From assembly GCA_018004935.1 (NCBI GenBank), contig JAGNBF010000033.1:1-55575 (forward strand): a stretch of DNA of 55,575 bases. Reading direction: 5' to 3'. Both the position numbers and the translations under genes were made by a program. The notes below the pieces were generated by a model. That model had not been told where the DNA came from, ran no database searches, and saw only the letters and a program-made list of their open reading frames with translations. The DNA comes from Chloroflexota bacterium. GTDB lineage: Bacteria; Chloroflexota; Anaerolineae; Promineifilales; Promineifilaceae. Below, in pieces: positions 1 to 9,427 of this stretch (position 1 is its first letter; every line of letters begins with the position of its first letter).

Positions 1-851
1 GCGGCCGCGAGACGATGGGTATTGACGCTGTCCAGCAACGCCCCGTTCTGTTCCAGGTCATCACCAAACATAGATTTGTACTTCACCATTGGGCCAATGG
101 CGTGGATGACAAAAACGGCATAGGTGACACGCCGCTCAGCCAGGCCCCAGGTGAGCCAGGGCCACAGCTTGAGCGTGCCATTGGGGACGCCCAGGTACAG
201 CACATTGGTTTCATCCAACCCGCCGGACAACTCTATTTCGTCGGGGCGGGGATTATCTGATTCACCCATGAGGAGTAAGCGACGAGCGAGGATGCGGCCG
301 CGGGTCAGCCGTTGATCTTCGACGAGAAAAAGGGGCAGGCTGAGTAACCCTTGTAGCGCGTTTAACGCTTTTACCAGGAGCTGATCCGGTTGGTGCTGGG
401 CGAAGATGACTTCGGCTCTGGCTTTGCTGAGGGATTGCAGTTCGTGGCCGTGGGCATTGCGTAGGTCACGCAAGGCGGTCAGGGCGACATCGGCCGGGGC
501 CTCGCCATTTTTCCCCACGCGGAAACCGGCTCCCAGGTGTAGTTCCAGGGGGTGCAGGCCATCGGGCAAGAGGGCTACCTGCTGGCAAACGGAGAGGAAG
601 TTGTGCCAACTGAGGGGGCCGGTGAATTGGCCCAGGCTACCGGGGGCGGGCCGGGCCGGGTCGGTACGGGCACTAAACGAGGCGAGGGTGAGCGCGGCCG
701 CGTACCGGGTGAGGGCTTCGCCAGCACGGAGAATGGCATCGAGTTGTTCGGTGATAGAGCGGGAGGTGAGGACGCGGCCGCAGGCCACGGCAATGGGGTG
801 CGGATAAACCAGGGCGGCTTTTTCTAAGGCGGCGATGATGTCACTATTCAT
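1..851 (-). CDS. HEPN-like protein next to BREX genes (3' end beyond window)
   Basis: An open frame starts at the ATG at 851-849 and runs off the left edge with no stop; 283 residues are visible. I do not recognise a catalytic enzyme fold. The visible part is helical, and residues 131-136 read RNAHGH, within LRDLRNAHGHEL. This matches the R-x4-H signature of HEPN ribonuclease-like domains, which are common in defence systems. The second half (about residues 160-283) contains LVEDQRLTRGRILARR followed by a beta-rich stretch. It follows brxC by 229 bp on the same strand. In canonical BREX type 3 this slot holds the PglX methyltransferase, so this is either an accessory gene or a variant system. 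Two palindromes (694, 774) lie in the coding sequence. The HEPN assignment is inference from one motif. Confidence 0.6.
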   Translation of the reverse strand, partial: MNSDIIAALEKAALVYPHPIAVACGRVLTSRSITEQLDAILRAGEALTRYAAALTLASFSARTDPARPAPGSLGQFTGPLSWHNFLSVCQQVALLPDGLHPLELHLGAGFRVGKNGEAPADVALTALRDLRNAHGHELQSLSKARAEVIFAQHQPDQLLVKALNALQGLLSLPLFLVEDQRLTRGRILARRLLLMGESDNPRPDEIELSGGLDETNVLYLGVPNGTLKLWPWLTWGLAERRVTYAVFVIHAIGPMVKYKSMFGDDLEQNGALLDSVNTHRLAA

Positions 852-869
852 AAGGTATGTTTCTGAAGA

Positions 870-895
870 CCTAAAGGTTTTGCGAAACCTTTAGG
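870..895. terminator. Hairpin between brxC and the HEPN-like gene
   Basis: Perfect 11-bp inverted repeat (CCTAAAGGTTT, loop TGCG, AAACCTTTAGG) in the 229-bp gap. It has no long T tract on either side, so it may be a weak terminator or an mRNA processing hairpin between the two defence genes. Confidence 0.4.
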
Positions 896-1080
896 CGCTT
901 ACGCCCCAACATCGACAATTTTTTGTCAATGTTCTTGAAAAATGGAAGGTTTTGGAAAACTTGTATACACGGATGGGAGAAACACTGAGGGTTTTGGCTT
1001 TTATCTGTGTTCTGCCTGTCCGTGTAGACACCTTTTTTCCAAGCGAAGGCTCGGAAAAGATGTAGAGCCTATCACGGCAG

Positions 1081-4000
1081 TTATTCTAAAACAATACGCG
1101 CTTTGTCGCGGCCCTGCGTGGGTAGCAGGTTGTTCATGTATTCTTCAAACCGTTTGCTCAATTCGGCTGGTGTGGCGGGCATACCCCCCGTTTGTAGGGC
1201 CAGTCGCACCTCATCCAGCCGCATCACCACCTTCGTCAACCCGGACAACAGTTCACGCAAGGTGCGGAGTAGTTCATCGCTGATCGGCTCTGGCAAGGTG
1301 CGTGCCTGGAGCAGGTTTTCAATGAGGGGACGAACCTGGTCTTTGAGCAACTCAATGGCCGCCTGGGTGGTGGGGTCTTCCAGGTTGTTCAACAACGTCT
1401 GCGTCCACTCCGCCACCAGTTGATCTAACTCACTATCCAGTGAAGCCAACTGATGGCCCGCGTTCAGGTGGGGTTCCTGGTTGCTATGAGGGCGGAACTG
1501 GCAATGGGGGCAGACAGGGGCCTTCTGCAAATCCGCTTCCGTCAGGGCAAAACAACTTTTTAACCCGGCCAACCGGTCTTCAAACTCCCGCAACTGTGTC
1601 GCAGGCATTAGCTCAATCGTCGCCAGCCGCCGCAACGTCGTCAGCCGTTTATCTTGTAACAGGCGAGCTTTATACCGATCATCATTGGCTCCCAGGCGGG
1701 CACGGGTATGCCACTGCATCATCGTATTGATGAATTCCTGCTTTAACGTCTGGAGCGACTGGCGGGCTGTCTGGCGTAAGGACGGGTTGGCCCGTTCCTG
1801 GGGATGGTTGAGCCGCGCCAGGAGATCCCCTTTCACTTGCCGGGCCTGAGCCAGCCAGAGGTGCTCTTCCGGCATCATAATCTCTGCCTGGGATAGATAG
1901 GTAGAAACAGGCCCCAACTCCGCCAGCAGGTTGAGCAAACCGATAAGGCTTTTCAGGGCGTCCATCTGGGGCTGTTGCGCCTGCACCTCAGCCGTGCCGT
2001 ACTTAAAATTCTTCAACCGCCCCGCCGAGGTGTAAGCCTGGAGCGATTCCAGGAACGTTTTGAGCTGGCTCAACGCCTGTTGGTAACTGCTTTGTTGCGC
2101 CCCACTCAGGAGCGTTGTCCCCCAGAACAGGAAGCCGTTTTGCAGTTGTTGCTGGGTCTGCACAATCTGGGTCACAGTCGTGCCCACAACCGTTCCCATT
2201 TCTGTAACCGGCCCATCATCGTTGAGGGTAATTTTCTGGACCAGGTTCGGATTCAGCCCCAACAGTTCAAACAGGGCACGTAAGGCGGGAATGTTCCACT
2301 CTTTGGGGGCTTCCACATGTTTGAACTGGGCTAATTCGGCCACCGGGATCGCCGCCAATTCGGCCAGGTTGTTGGCGTCGAACTTCTTGCCCGGTAGCGC
2401 CAGGGTCAGTTCCCCAGCATAAATCAGAGCGGCCAACAGTACCATCAACAAAGACGGTTCCAGCCGGAACCGGTCTGGGGCAAAATATTCAACGGTGTGA
2501 TCTTCCTGAATCAGTTCCGAGCGGTTGAGCACCTGCCCGACCCCTTTCTGGCGCAGTTTATCCAGCACCGCCTGGGCATAACGGGATGAGGTGACGGTCA
2601 GACGATCCCCATCCAGCAGTTCCAGCGCATCCAGAACGGCTACGGCCTGTTGGGAAGAAGCGGGTTTATTGATCCAGCGCACCGCGCTTTGCGCCGCCTG
2701 TTCCCGGTTATCTTTGGTGATCAGTACGGCAAAGGTGGGATATTCACCCGCCCGCTCCTGGAAATGCCCGGCCAGGCAGGCCGACCCTACGGCGTTGACG
2801 ATGTCGCGGATATTGGCGCGTGCCCCGGAGAGCGCACCGGGCCGTCCTTTGATCCATTCCATGAGGGTTTTACTTTGCCCCCGGTATGTCACGTTATAGG
2901 CGGTGGGCAGGTGTTCCAGCAACCATTTGACCAGTTGTTGTAGCGCGTTAGTGGCCCGCCCTTCATAACTGTTTTTGGCGGGGCCAGAAGCACGAGAGGC
3001 GAGATCGCGCGCGGCCGCGTACCGTTCTAAACTTTTCTGAAAGCTCTCATCCGGTTTCGCTAACCGGAAAAACAGTTCATCGGGCTTCTTTTCATCCGTA
3101 AAATGGGGGGGAGCATACGGTTGCAGGAAGTACAGATAAAAATCTCGTTGTGGCACAGCCGTGGCCCGCTCATTGGGCGAACCAAAAAAGAGATAACCCA
3201 GGCGGGTGACACGATGTTCCTGCCATTCCACCTCATATTGCCAGATATTGTAGCCGGTGAAACCTGTTTGATCGGCCAACTCCATGACCCGTTTCAAGGC
3301 ATCAAAATAGGAGCGATTGAGGGTATTATCATCCAACGATTCGGTGCGTTTCTCAATGATGGCGTCATAATCTTCCGTTTTCTTGAGGTCTAAATAATAT
3401 TGGCGATTATCCCCATTGACAGAGAGGAACTGCCCGCTGACGGTCCGCATAATTTCCCGCAAGACCGTCTCCACATGAGACAACAAATCATCGGCCGGTT
3501 CTCCCCCCAACTCGGCCACAAACGGATCAAACAGACAAAGACCATCGCGCAACTCTTGCGGTGTAGCCCCGACCGGGGCGTACACATCATGGGTGGTCAG
3601 GCGGTGGAGCGAAAGGCCGTCCACAATGCGTAAGGCCATGCCCCGGTAGGCGGGTCGCGTAAACGCCTGCCGGATGCGGTTTTCCAGCACCTGACTGCAT
3701 TCTATGACTTCCCGGATGTCCGGCACGGCGCGGTATGAGGGGTTACTCTGAATGGTGCGCCAATATTGATCATAGGTGATAAGGCCAGGGTCATTGTCGG
3801 GCAGTGGCTCATCTAACTGCCGTTTCATGGCCAGCGACAGGGTTTTTAGCACCTCACGCTTTTCAATGGCGGCAATCTGTTCAAACATATCAATATAATC
3901 AGGATGGACCGGGAACAGACGCACAAATTCATCCAGTCGTTCGTTCATGTTGCCGTAAAAACGGGTGAACCGGGTGAGATGCTCCCGGATACGGGTTTGT

Positions 4001-4797
4001 TGTTCGGCGGTTTTCCGCAAGAGCCGTTCGGCCACCACATATTTCACATCACGGCGGGCAATCAGCACCTGCTCAAAACGATCCTTCACCCGGCGGATAC
4101 TATCGGCGACAAAGGCGAAGCGAGGGTTTTCAAACAACATTTCCTGAATACCGGCAATAAAACGGAAGTGGAGATCGCGGGAGACTTCGCCGATTTCACG
4201 TAAAAAGCTCAAATCAAGAATAAGTTCTTGATCGCGCCGGGTACGCAGGTAATCCAAAAGTTCATCTACCACCAACAGTAACCCATGATTGGAAAAGGTC
4301 TGTTTGAACTGACTCATCATGTCTTCAAAGGCCGTTTTGTAACCAATGACTTCATGGACTGAGGGAAAGGTGTATGACAGACCGTTCTGTTCTAAATATT
4401 CTTCCAACTGCCCGATGATGATGTCGCGCAGGGACATGGTGGTGGTAGCAATTTCAATACGAAGCACTTTGAACTGACCGGCGATAGATTGGAATGCGGC
4501 CGCGACGCCCTCGTGCCGTAATGAACCGGTCAGTTCGCCAAACTCAGCCACCGCGGAGATGACCGAGAGCAGGTGAGATTTACCTGTGCCGTAGTTACCG
4601 ACGATGAACAACCCTTTGTTATCGGCGGGATGGTGGAATTGTAGTTGCGGCATGACCAGGTCAATCAACCGCTCGGCCATTTCCTCGGAAATGACGTAGG
4701 TGGAAACCAGGCGTCGGGCTACATCTTGTTCATCGGCATCTCGTAACTGCACGATGGACTCAATCGGGTCAAATTGGATTAGATCACGATAACGCAT
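1081..4797 (-). CDS. brxC: BREX system ATPase BrxC (DUF6079 family)
   Basis: A 1238-residue P-loop ATPase of the DUF6079/BrxC type, the large ATPase of BREX phage-defence systems. The N terminus opens with the family's [19 protein letters not shown] stretch. Walker A is GNYGTGKS at residues 67-74 and Walker B is [12 protein letters not shown] at about 173-184. A Cys-Pro-His-Cys cluster (PVCPHCQF) near residue 1080 may bind zinc. It begins 23 bp after brxF on the same strand, so the two are probably co-transcribed. Family role, from published BREX work: needed for defence together with a DNA methyltransferase and PglZ; neither is visible here, and they may lie beyond the left edge. The length is normal and the frame is intact. 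Palindrome copies occur at 3011 and 4496 only. Confidence 0.82.
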   Translation of the reverse strand: MRYRDLIQFDPIESIVQLRDADEQDVARRLVSTYVISEEMAERLIDLVMPQLQFHHPADNKGLFIVGNYGTGKSHLLSVISAVAEFGELTGSLRHEGVAAAFQSIAGQFKVLRIEIATTTMSLRDIIIGQLEEYLEQNGLSYTFPSVHEVIGYKTAFEDMMSQFKQTFSNHGLLLVVDELLDYLRTRRDQELILDLSFLREIGEVSRDLHFRFIAGIQEMLFENPRFAFVADSIRRVKDRFEQVLIARRDVKYVVAERLLRKTAEQQTRIREHLTRFTRFYGNMNERLDEFVRLFPVHPDYIDMFEQIAAIEKREVLKTLSLAMKRQLDEPLPDNDPGLITYDQYWRTIQSNPSYRAVPDIREVIECSQVLENRIRQAFTRPAYRGMALRIVDGLSLHRLTTHDVYAPVGATPQELRDGLCLFDPFVAELGGEPADDLLSHVETVLREIMRTVSGQFLSVNGDNRQYYLDLKKTEDYDAIIEKRTESLDDNTLNRSYFDALKRVMELADQTGFTGYNIWQYEVEWQEHRVTRLGYLFFGSPNERATAVPQRDFYLYFLQPYAPPHFTDEKKPDELFFRLAKPDESFQKSLERYAAARDLASRASGPAKNSYEGRATNALQQLVKWLLEHLPTAYNVTYRGQSKTLMEWIKGRPGALSGARANIRDIVNAVGSACLAGHFQERAGEYPTFAVLITKDNREQAAQSAVRWINKPASSQQAVAVLDALELLDGDRLTVTSSRYAQAVLDKLRQKGVGQVLNRSELIQEDHTVEYFAPDRFRLEPSLLMVLLAALIYAGELTLALPGKKFDANNLAELAAIPVAELAQFKHVEAPKEWNIPALRALFELLGLNPNLVQKITLNDDGPVTEMGTVVGTTVTQIVQTQQQLQNGFLFWGTTLLSGAQQSSYQQALSQLKTFLESLQAYTSAGRLKNFKYGTAEVQAQQPQMDALKSLIGLLNLLAELGPVSTYLSQAEIMMPEEHLWLAQARQVKGDLLARLNHPQERANPSLRQTARQSLQTLKQEFINTMMQWHTRARLGANDDRYKARLLQDKRLTTLRRLATIELMPATQLREFEDRLAGLKSCFALTEADLQKAPVCPHCQFRPHSNQEPHLNAGHQLASLDSELDQLVAEWTQTLLNNLEDPTTQAAIELLKDQVRPLIENLLQARTLPEPISDELLRTLRELLSGLTKVVMRLDEVRLALQTGGMPATPAELSKRFEEYMNNLLPTQGRDKARIVLE

Positions 4798-4820
4798 AGG
4801 TATGTTCTCTTGGGGACTGA

Positions 4821-5294
4821 TCAGGCTACAGGTTCCAGGTGCAACAGAACCAACTCTCGGGTTGGGTAACGCCGGTACTCAGCATGTTCCGGCTCGGCAT
4901 AAACCAGATAACTGCCTTGAATCGTGCCGGGCCAGAGCGCCACAATCGTTTTACGCCGGGAGAGATTCTCTAAAAGTCGTAGTGGTTCCTGTTGTAAAGC
5001 CGGATCGAACAAAATTTCGATATGGTTGAGGATGAGTAGCTCACTGGCAACCGACGCCACGATGTTTGACATGAACGCGGCCGCTTTCAAGGCACGTTGT
5101 CGGGTGGTCAAGGGCAACATGCGGCGGCTCAGTTCTAGATTGACATTGATCACGTTAATATCGGCCTGCCTGGAGAGGTTTGCTAAGCTGGCTGACTGTT
5201 CAGTTTCGGGCATCACAACCAGGACCAACCGGTGGTAAAGGTCATGTACCTCGTTGGCTTTTTCTAAGATTTGGTCAAGGAGTTGGTGCGGCAT
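4821..5294 (-). CDS. brxF: BREX type 3 protein BrxF with degenerate P-loop
   Basis: A 157-residue protein matching BrxF, the small first gene of BREX type 3 loci. Family-typical segments are visible: YHRLVLVV near residues 20-27, [11 protein letters not shown] near 52-62, [16 protein letters not shown] near 85-100 (Walker B position), and [11 protein letters not shown] near 133-143. Where BrxF proteins normally carry a GxxGSGKT P-loop (after LVLVV), this one reads [10 protein letters not shown], so the phosphate-binding Gly and Lys are missing. It has probably lost nucleotide binding and may be structural or inactive. It is the first gene of the minus-strand brxF-brxC unit. Confidence 0.8.
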   Translation of the reverse strand: MPHQLLDQILEKANEVHDLYHRLVLVVMPETEQSASLANLSRQADINVINVNLELSRRMLPLTTRQRALKAAAFMSNIVASVASELLILNHIEILFDPALQQEPLRLLENLSRRKTIVALWPGTIQGSYLVYAEPEHAEYRRYPTRELVLLHLEPVA

Positions 5295-5958
5295 GGGGTC
5301 TAGATTATAGGGGAGTTCAAGGGATTAAAAAAATTGTGGGGACATAGGTACATTACTTGTGCTTGATATCTTCCAGTTTTTTTTAGACAATTCACCCCCA
5401 TTAGCAATCACACTCAACCCTTTCCAGGAAATAACGCATGACCGACAAACAGATTCAAGTGGCGGGAATTATCCTTTTATGCCGCTCATCGCAGAGGCTA
5501 CAGACAAAGCGATTTGCTCAACGCCGACATCATATACGAATCAACCATGAACAAATCGGTTGTTTTGATTCAGTACAAACATCTACAGGCCAATAACTCC
5601 ATTCACTTTATTTGAATTACTACGTGCCTCACAAATTGGCTGTAAGGCGCAAGCGTTTGTCTCAATACAACAATTGATGCTTCATCACATGGGGGAAGTG
5701 CTTAACGCCAATAAGGATAACAATAGCATCCTTATTTATGCTTCCGAACAACCTCTGTCTACCTGATTTTTATGCGTTCAGCGAGTAACAAGGTGCGGGG
5801 TTTGCGTCTAATATCTGAAGTTATCGGTAAGTGGGGGATTCTGCAACCTACACCCTAATTTTGCAAATATTGACCTGGTGAGGATATTTGTACAGGAAGA
5901 TGAGGAAGTTTTTGCTTGCGGCCGCGATGCTGGTGGAACCTGTAAAAGGGGGGAAATA

Positions 5959-6008
5959 AAAAAAGCTCTCGTGTAATTCGAGAGCTTTTTTGCTACGGGA
6001 GCGACGGG
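5959..6008. repeat. Duplicated tRNA-Asp 3' end plus terminator (candidate att scar)
   Basis: Fifty bases are identical to 22580-22629, in the same orientation. They hold a terminator hairpin (GCTCTCG arms between A and T runs) and the last 13 bases of tRNA-Asp (acceptor and T-stem, minus strand). The rest of the tRNA is absent here: after GACGGG the sequence departs from the gene. This is the pattern left when an element integrates into a tRNA 3' end. No integrase gene is visible between the two copies. Confidence 0.75.
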
Positions 6009-6157
6009 TTTCCTATGCGCTCCAGGCATAACATTTTCGTCTGGGCACCTCGTTCAGAACCACATCATATCATCATTCGGTTGGTCTTGCGATTCATGTG
6101 TTCGGTAGCAATTTGATGTTTATAACTAGTAGTTCAACAAACTTATTCCGTCGAATA

Positions 6158-6186
6158 GCTGTGGCCGGTCTCCTGACCGTGCCACC
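6158..6186. repeat. Dispersed repeat core (GGTCTCCTGACC family)
   Basis: Shares the core GCTGTGGCCGGTCTCCTGAC with 30186-30214 and 34703-34731, and with 53292-53318 in the opposite orientation. The core is a small hairpin (GGTC...GACC). Complete copies elsewhere are about 80 bp with inverted ends. Confidence 0.65.
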
Positions 6187-6236
6187 ATCTTCCAACCGAC
6201 AAATCTTGTCTGTCGCACTACTAGGGTTCGCGGCCG

Positions 6237-6554
6237 CTAACGCACGGTTGGGTAAATCGGATTAGCTTTCCACTTAATGGCAATACGACGACCACCAACC
6301 AGAATAGCCATATCCCGTATCTGTTCTGCTGTTTCTAATTCTTCTGGCAAATCCAATACGAGTTGATTATCAACAATTTCCCCTGCCACTTCAACCATAT
6401 TGCTGGCATCATCCGACGCGACCATCTCCTTTAATGCTTCGTAGAATAGAGGGGCGTCTAATTCCCCCATATCCTTCGTTTCTCGCTCGATATAGGCATC
6501 AATAACAGCGTCAAACTCATCCGTAGTCATGTTTGTAATGGTTTGTTGATTCAT
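6237..6554 (-). CDS. Small acidic protein paired with a nuclease-like gene
   Basis: 105 residues, family not recognised. The N terminus (MTTDEFDAVIDAYIERE) is helical and acidic; the C terminus is beta-rich and basic (GGRRIAIKWKANPIYPTVR). It starts 8 bp after the stop of the upstream 276-residue nuclease-like gene, so the two are very likely co-expressed. Size, acidity and position suit an antitoxin or inhibitor of its partner, but that is inference from context only. Confidence 0.6.
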   Translation of the reverse strand: MNQQTITNMTTDEFDAVIDAYIERETKDMGELDAPLFYEALKEMVASDDASNMVEVAGEIVDNQLVLDLPEELETAEQIRDMAILVGGRRIAIKWKANPIYPTVR

Positions 6555-6562
6555 ATGGCTTC

Positions 6563-7393
6563 CTATCTATCATGTTGCCTCTGCACCACACGTTGTTTCC
6601 AAACATTATACTCCATGATGACAATGGGACTATCCTCGATTTGCACCATCACCGGTGCCGGAAACTGTTGCGTAGCTGCTTCAAGCGTCGTTTTGATCGT
6701 ATCCCCATTGATTTGTTCCCAGGCTAAAGGTTGTAAGAGAACAACCAGAGTACGTTGCTGGCTCCCTTCATAAAAGCGCGTAATGTAGAAATCATGTGCC
6801 AACCCACGACTTCGAGCTGTATAGAGAAAATACAAACTTGTCTTGATATCGCCTTTCAGATTTAAGACCTGTAAATCATAAGCTGAAAAACGGGATGCCT
6901 GGTCACGAATGTCATGTGCCTGGAAATCAATGCTGCTATTTGTCAAATCCCGATAAATTTCAACTTCAAAGGCATAGCCCAGAGCAAACGATTCCCAAAA
7001 GTACAGGCAGTAGGCCAATAGAAGATTTGATTCTCTCACACCAGCTTGTCGCAGTTTCGCCTGGTGCAAACGCTCCACAACACGGCGGGCGTAACCAGCT
7101 CGCAAAGCATGTTGTTCATGATTGAGGTCATGAAGTCGTAGTAACTCGTTTATGTATAGGTCAGCAAATGGTTCTTCAACATGAATGGTGTATATCTGTT
7201 TGAAGGTCTGAACCGTCTCATCAAGGGAGACACGAGCCTGGTGCAAGAGGTCAAACCCACTTAAAACCTGCTTCCATTCTGACAAGGTGAGTGAGCGGCG
7301 ACCTGCTGACAGATATTTCAAAATGAGGTGTTTCTGAACAGCAGAAATTTGCGTTGGTACTTCAATGCGTAAATTATCATCCATGGGTACCAA
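6563..7393 (-). CDS. Predicted PD-(D/E)XK nuclease-like protein
   Basis: 276 residues; a second ATG at 7384 (MDDNLRIEV) is an equally good start. The first half is helical. In the second half, EVEIYRDLTN followed by YDLQVLNLKGDIKTSLYF looks like a PD-(D/E)XK core: an acidic residue upstream, then D and D-I-K in the next strands. I cannot name the family. It lies first in a two-gene unit with the small acidic gene at 6237-6554. A toxin/antitoxin or restriction-like role is possible but unproven. Base composition is somewhat AT-rich and the gene has no palindrome copies, as expected for recently acquired DNA. Confidence 0.5.
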   Translation of the reverse strand: MVPMDDNLRIEVPTQISAVQKHLILKYLSAGRRSLTLSEWKQVLSGFDLLHQARVSLDETVQTFKQIYTIHVEEPFADLYINELLRLHDLNHEQHALRAGYARRVVERLHQAKLRQAGVRESNLLLAYCLYFWESFALGYAFEVEIYRDLTNSSIDFQAHDIRDQASRFSAYDLQVLNLKGDIKTSLYFLYTARSRGLAHDFYITRFYEGSQQRTLVVLLQPLAWEQINGDTIKTTLEAATQQFPAPVMVQIEDSPIVIMEYNVWKQRVVQRQHDR

Positions 7394-7482
7394 GATTATA
7401 CTGGATTGTGATTTACCTTACCTCTATGGACTTCATAGCTTGTTGCCCCACAGTCCTTGCCCTGCAAAACCTAAGTGCCCCA

Positions 7483-7783
7483 TCAATGTTTTGGGCAAAA
7501 GGAAAGGACGTTATTTGCTTGGCAACGCTGTTGTCTGGCTAACCATTTACTTCTTGCCATACAGCCAGTCAAACCTGCTTGAGATACCTTTAATGCCTCG
7601 ACATCCAGCCCCAGACAAAACATTTCCAACTTGGGCATAGGTAGCAATCCATCACCCAAGGGGATATGCCAGTTGAAGTTGACCTGTTTCCATGTCAGGC
7701 CATACTCCTCAAGCAACGCCTCGATTTCTTTGTTGAAGAAGGTAGCTATGGGCTGCTTCCAATAGGTCGCAGAATAACATTAT
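7483..7783 (-). pseudogene. Unrecognised gene fragment
   Basis: An open frame without a good start reads YWKQPIATFFNKEIEALL, then LTWKQVNFNWHIPLGDG and LEMFCLGLDVEALKVSQ. It looks like real protein sequence but is bounded by a stop upstream (TAA near 7784) and has only a TTG start. It is probably the tail of a lost gene. I do not recognise the family. Confidence 0.3.
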
Positions 7784-7880
7784 TGTTCGAAAATCGGCTC
7801 ACGGGCTGCTAAAATGAAAGTAACTCTAGGAACTGGCTCAGTTCGTACCTCGCAGTCCCATTTTCCGTGAGGTTGCTCTA

Positions 7881-7962
7881 CTGGAGTTTAGAGCTAGAGG
7901 GGAGAGCAAGAAGAAGTTACTCTGCTAGCTCTCTAGCTCTAGCTCTGAACTCTAAACTTAAG
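7881..7962. repeat. MITE-like repeat with GAGTTTAGAG ends
   Basis: About 82 bp running from CTGGAGTTTAGAG to CTCTAAACTTAAG, so the ends are inverted repeats. The inside is rich in AGCTCT and CTAGCTCT. Related copies are at 34762-34829 and 53175-53264. It lies directly upstream of the broken gene at 7969. Confidence 0.65.
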
Positions 7963-7968
7963 TGATCT

Positions 7969-8600
7969 ATGACAACAGAAAAACCAATCAGCCGAGATGA
8001 AGCCATTCACCAAATCGCCACCCAGCTTGAAGGGCCTATTTCTCTGGGGGCGTTTACAGAAAGGTATTAGCGATGTGGCATTCGACAAGCAAAACCGCAT
8101 CAACAACAGTGCATAGGGCCATTCGGAATTATGAACAGGGCAAGACCGTTATCTTTGTGGATGAAACCACGATTTTGCCGATTCACCGGGCTTTGGCGGG
8201 GGTCTGTATACGTGTGCCTTTAACGCGCGAGGAAGTAAAGAAGGGGCAGTTTTACCTTTTCCCGGCGTTTAACTTTCTCCTGCCTGATAATGTCGTTCCA
8301 GAGAAAATCCAGTTGGTATTGGTAGATGAAGAGGATCACACCATCCCCACAGAAATTATTACCTGAACGGAAGAGGCAAGATCGCTCTTCGGCCCGTATA
8401 AGAGACAGATGATGGCTCTCAATCTGAGTTGGTGGTATCGGAAGCATAAGGTGAAACGGGATGACAGTGTGTTGCTGACCATCCTGGATTGGAAAACAAG
8501 TAAATTCCGCCTTTAGGTTGAATCGGCACGGGAACGCGGCCGCCATCGTGCCGACATAGCTACCAGCAATCAACTACTGGCCGATACGCTCTTTGACCTG
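7969..8600 (+). pseudogene. Decayed N-terminal part of a pRiA4b ORF-3-like gene
   Basis: ATG at 7969 opens MTTEKPISRDEAIHQIATQL and continues for about 30 codons. The frame then shifts by one base near the G run at 8046-8050. The continuing frame (ERAIRNYEQGKTVIFVDETT-like region, from 8073) runs on to 9401 but is interrupted by TGA at 8364-8366 and TAG at 8514-8516. Both stops are in the same frame as the intact part that starts at 8601, so this was one gene of about 475 codons. Only the part after 8601 is still open. Confidence 0.6.
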
Positions 8601-9401
8601 TTGGAAAACAACACTGAGCCATATCTTTTTGGGCGAATCGGTATCTTAACTGTTTATGCCCGCTTGAAAGAAAAAATGAGTGTCCCGGCGGATCACTGGT
8701 TGCTTGTTTTGGAAAAGGATGGACGGATGCGTTGGGATGGAAGTCTCATCAACTACAGCGAAACACCTGGGTTAGTAGAGCGGATTCTTCCCGAATTGCG
8801 GCCGCAACGTTCATCCCCTGGCAAGACCGAACTCTCTACAGAAGAAGCACAACAGGTGTACCGCTTCAAGGTGAGCCTCAAACACCACAAAACGCTGTGG
8901 CGACAAATCGAAATCCAGGGCGGGCAAACGTTGTGGGAGTTTGACCGTGAGTTGCGGGGCGCATTTAATCATGACTTTTTTGATCACATGAGTGGGTTTT
9001 GGCAAATTATTCCGCGTGGAAACACCTCGCGCACACGGGAAGTAGACCTGGGCAGTATCAACCCATTGGGTGAGGGGGACGCGGCCGCGGTGAAAATTGC
9101 CAGCCTCAACCTGAAGCCGGGTGATAAGTTGAAGTATGTGTATGATTTTGGCGATTGGATTGAGCATGTGCTGGAGGTGGAAGCGGTTGCGGCCGCGGTA
9201 CCAGAAGCAACCTATCCTCGCGTTACAGATCAGAACAAACCCCGTTACAGGTATTGTCCTACGTGTAAGGAAGAAGGGCGTAAAACCATCGCCAGGTATG
9301 TATGCATTGATTGCTGCAATCGATGTGGCAGAGAGGTAATCCTATGTGAAGCCTGTACACCGGAGCACGACGATCATTACCTGAACGAAATTCTGTATTG
9401 A
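8601..9401 (+). CDS. Plasmid pRiA4b ORF-3-like family protein (remaining open part)
   Basis: 266 residues from the ATG at 8601. Residues about 93-200 match the PRiA4_ORF3 domain: FKVSLKHHKTLWRQIEI, TLWEFDRELRGAF and KLKYVYDFGDWIEHVLEVE. The C terminus holds a Cys-rich, zinc-binding-like segment (CPTCKEEG, CIDCCNRCG, CEAC). The family's biochemical role is unknown; members travel on plasmids and islands. The frame is open far upstream except for two stop codons, so the present start is probably secondary, and this may be a pseudogene. Palindrome copies are at 8798, 9081 and 9189; the last two encode AAA. Confidence 0.6.
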   Translation: MENNTEPYLFGRIGILTVYARLKEKMSVPADHWLLVLEKDGRMRWDGSLINYSETPGLVERILPELRPQRSSPGKTELSTEEAQQVYRFKVSLKHHKTLWRQIEIQGGQTLWEFDRELRGAFNHDFFDHMSGFWQIIPRGNTSRTREVDLGSINPLGEGDAAAVKIASLNLKPGDKLKYVYDFGDWIEHVLEVEAVAAAVPEATYPRVTDQNKPRYRYCPTCKEEGRKTIARYVCIDCCNRCGREVILCEACTPEHDDHYLNEILY

Positions 9402-9427
9402 TATGTCACAGGGCATAGAGGTGTGTT

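Larger units (their letters stand above)
5295..6236. other. Intergenic region, 0.94 kb, no convincing gene
   Basis: Upstream of brxF. I see no recognisable gene; the short frames at 5359-5550 and 5808-6029 have no family resemblance. It contains the duplicated tRNA-Asp 3' end plus terminator (5959-6008), a short unique element shared with 13030-13105 (6000-6075), and a short repeat core at 6158-6186. Composition is more AT-rich than the flanking genes. A palindrome copy at 6230 overlaps the stop of the next gene. Confidence 0.6.

Noticed and set aside
5994-6075. Second tRNA gene
   Set aside because: Only the acceptor/T-stem end is present; no D-arm or anticodon arm can be folded.
8364-8516. 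Selenocysteine or recoded stop codons in the pRiA4b-like gene
   Set aside because: Two different stops (TGA, TAG), an upstream frameshift and no SECIS-like structure point to decay.
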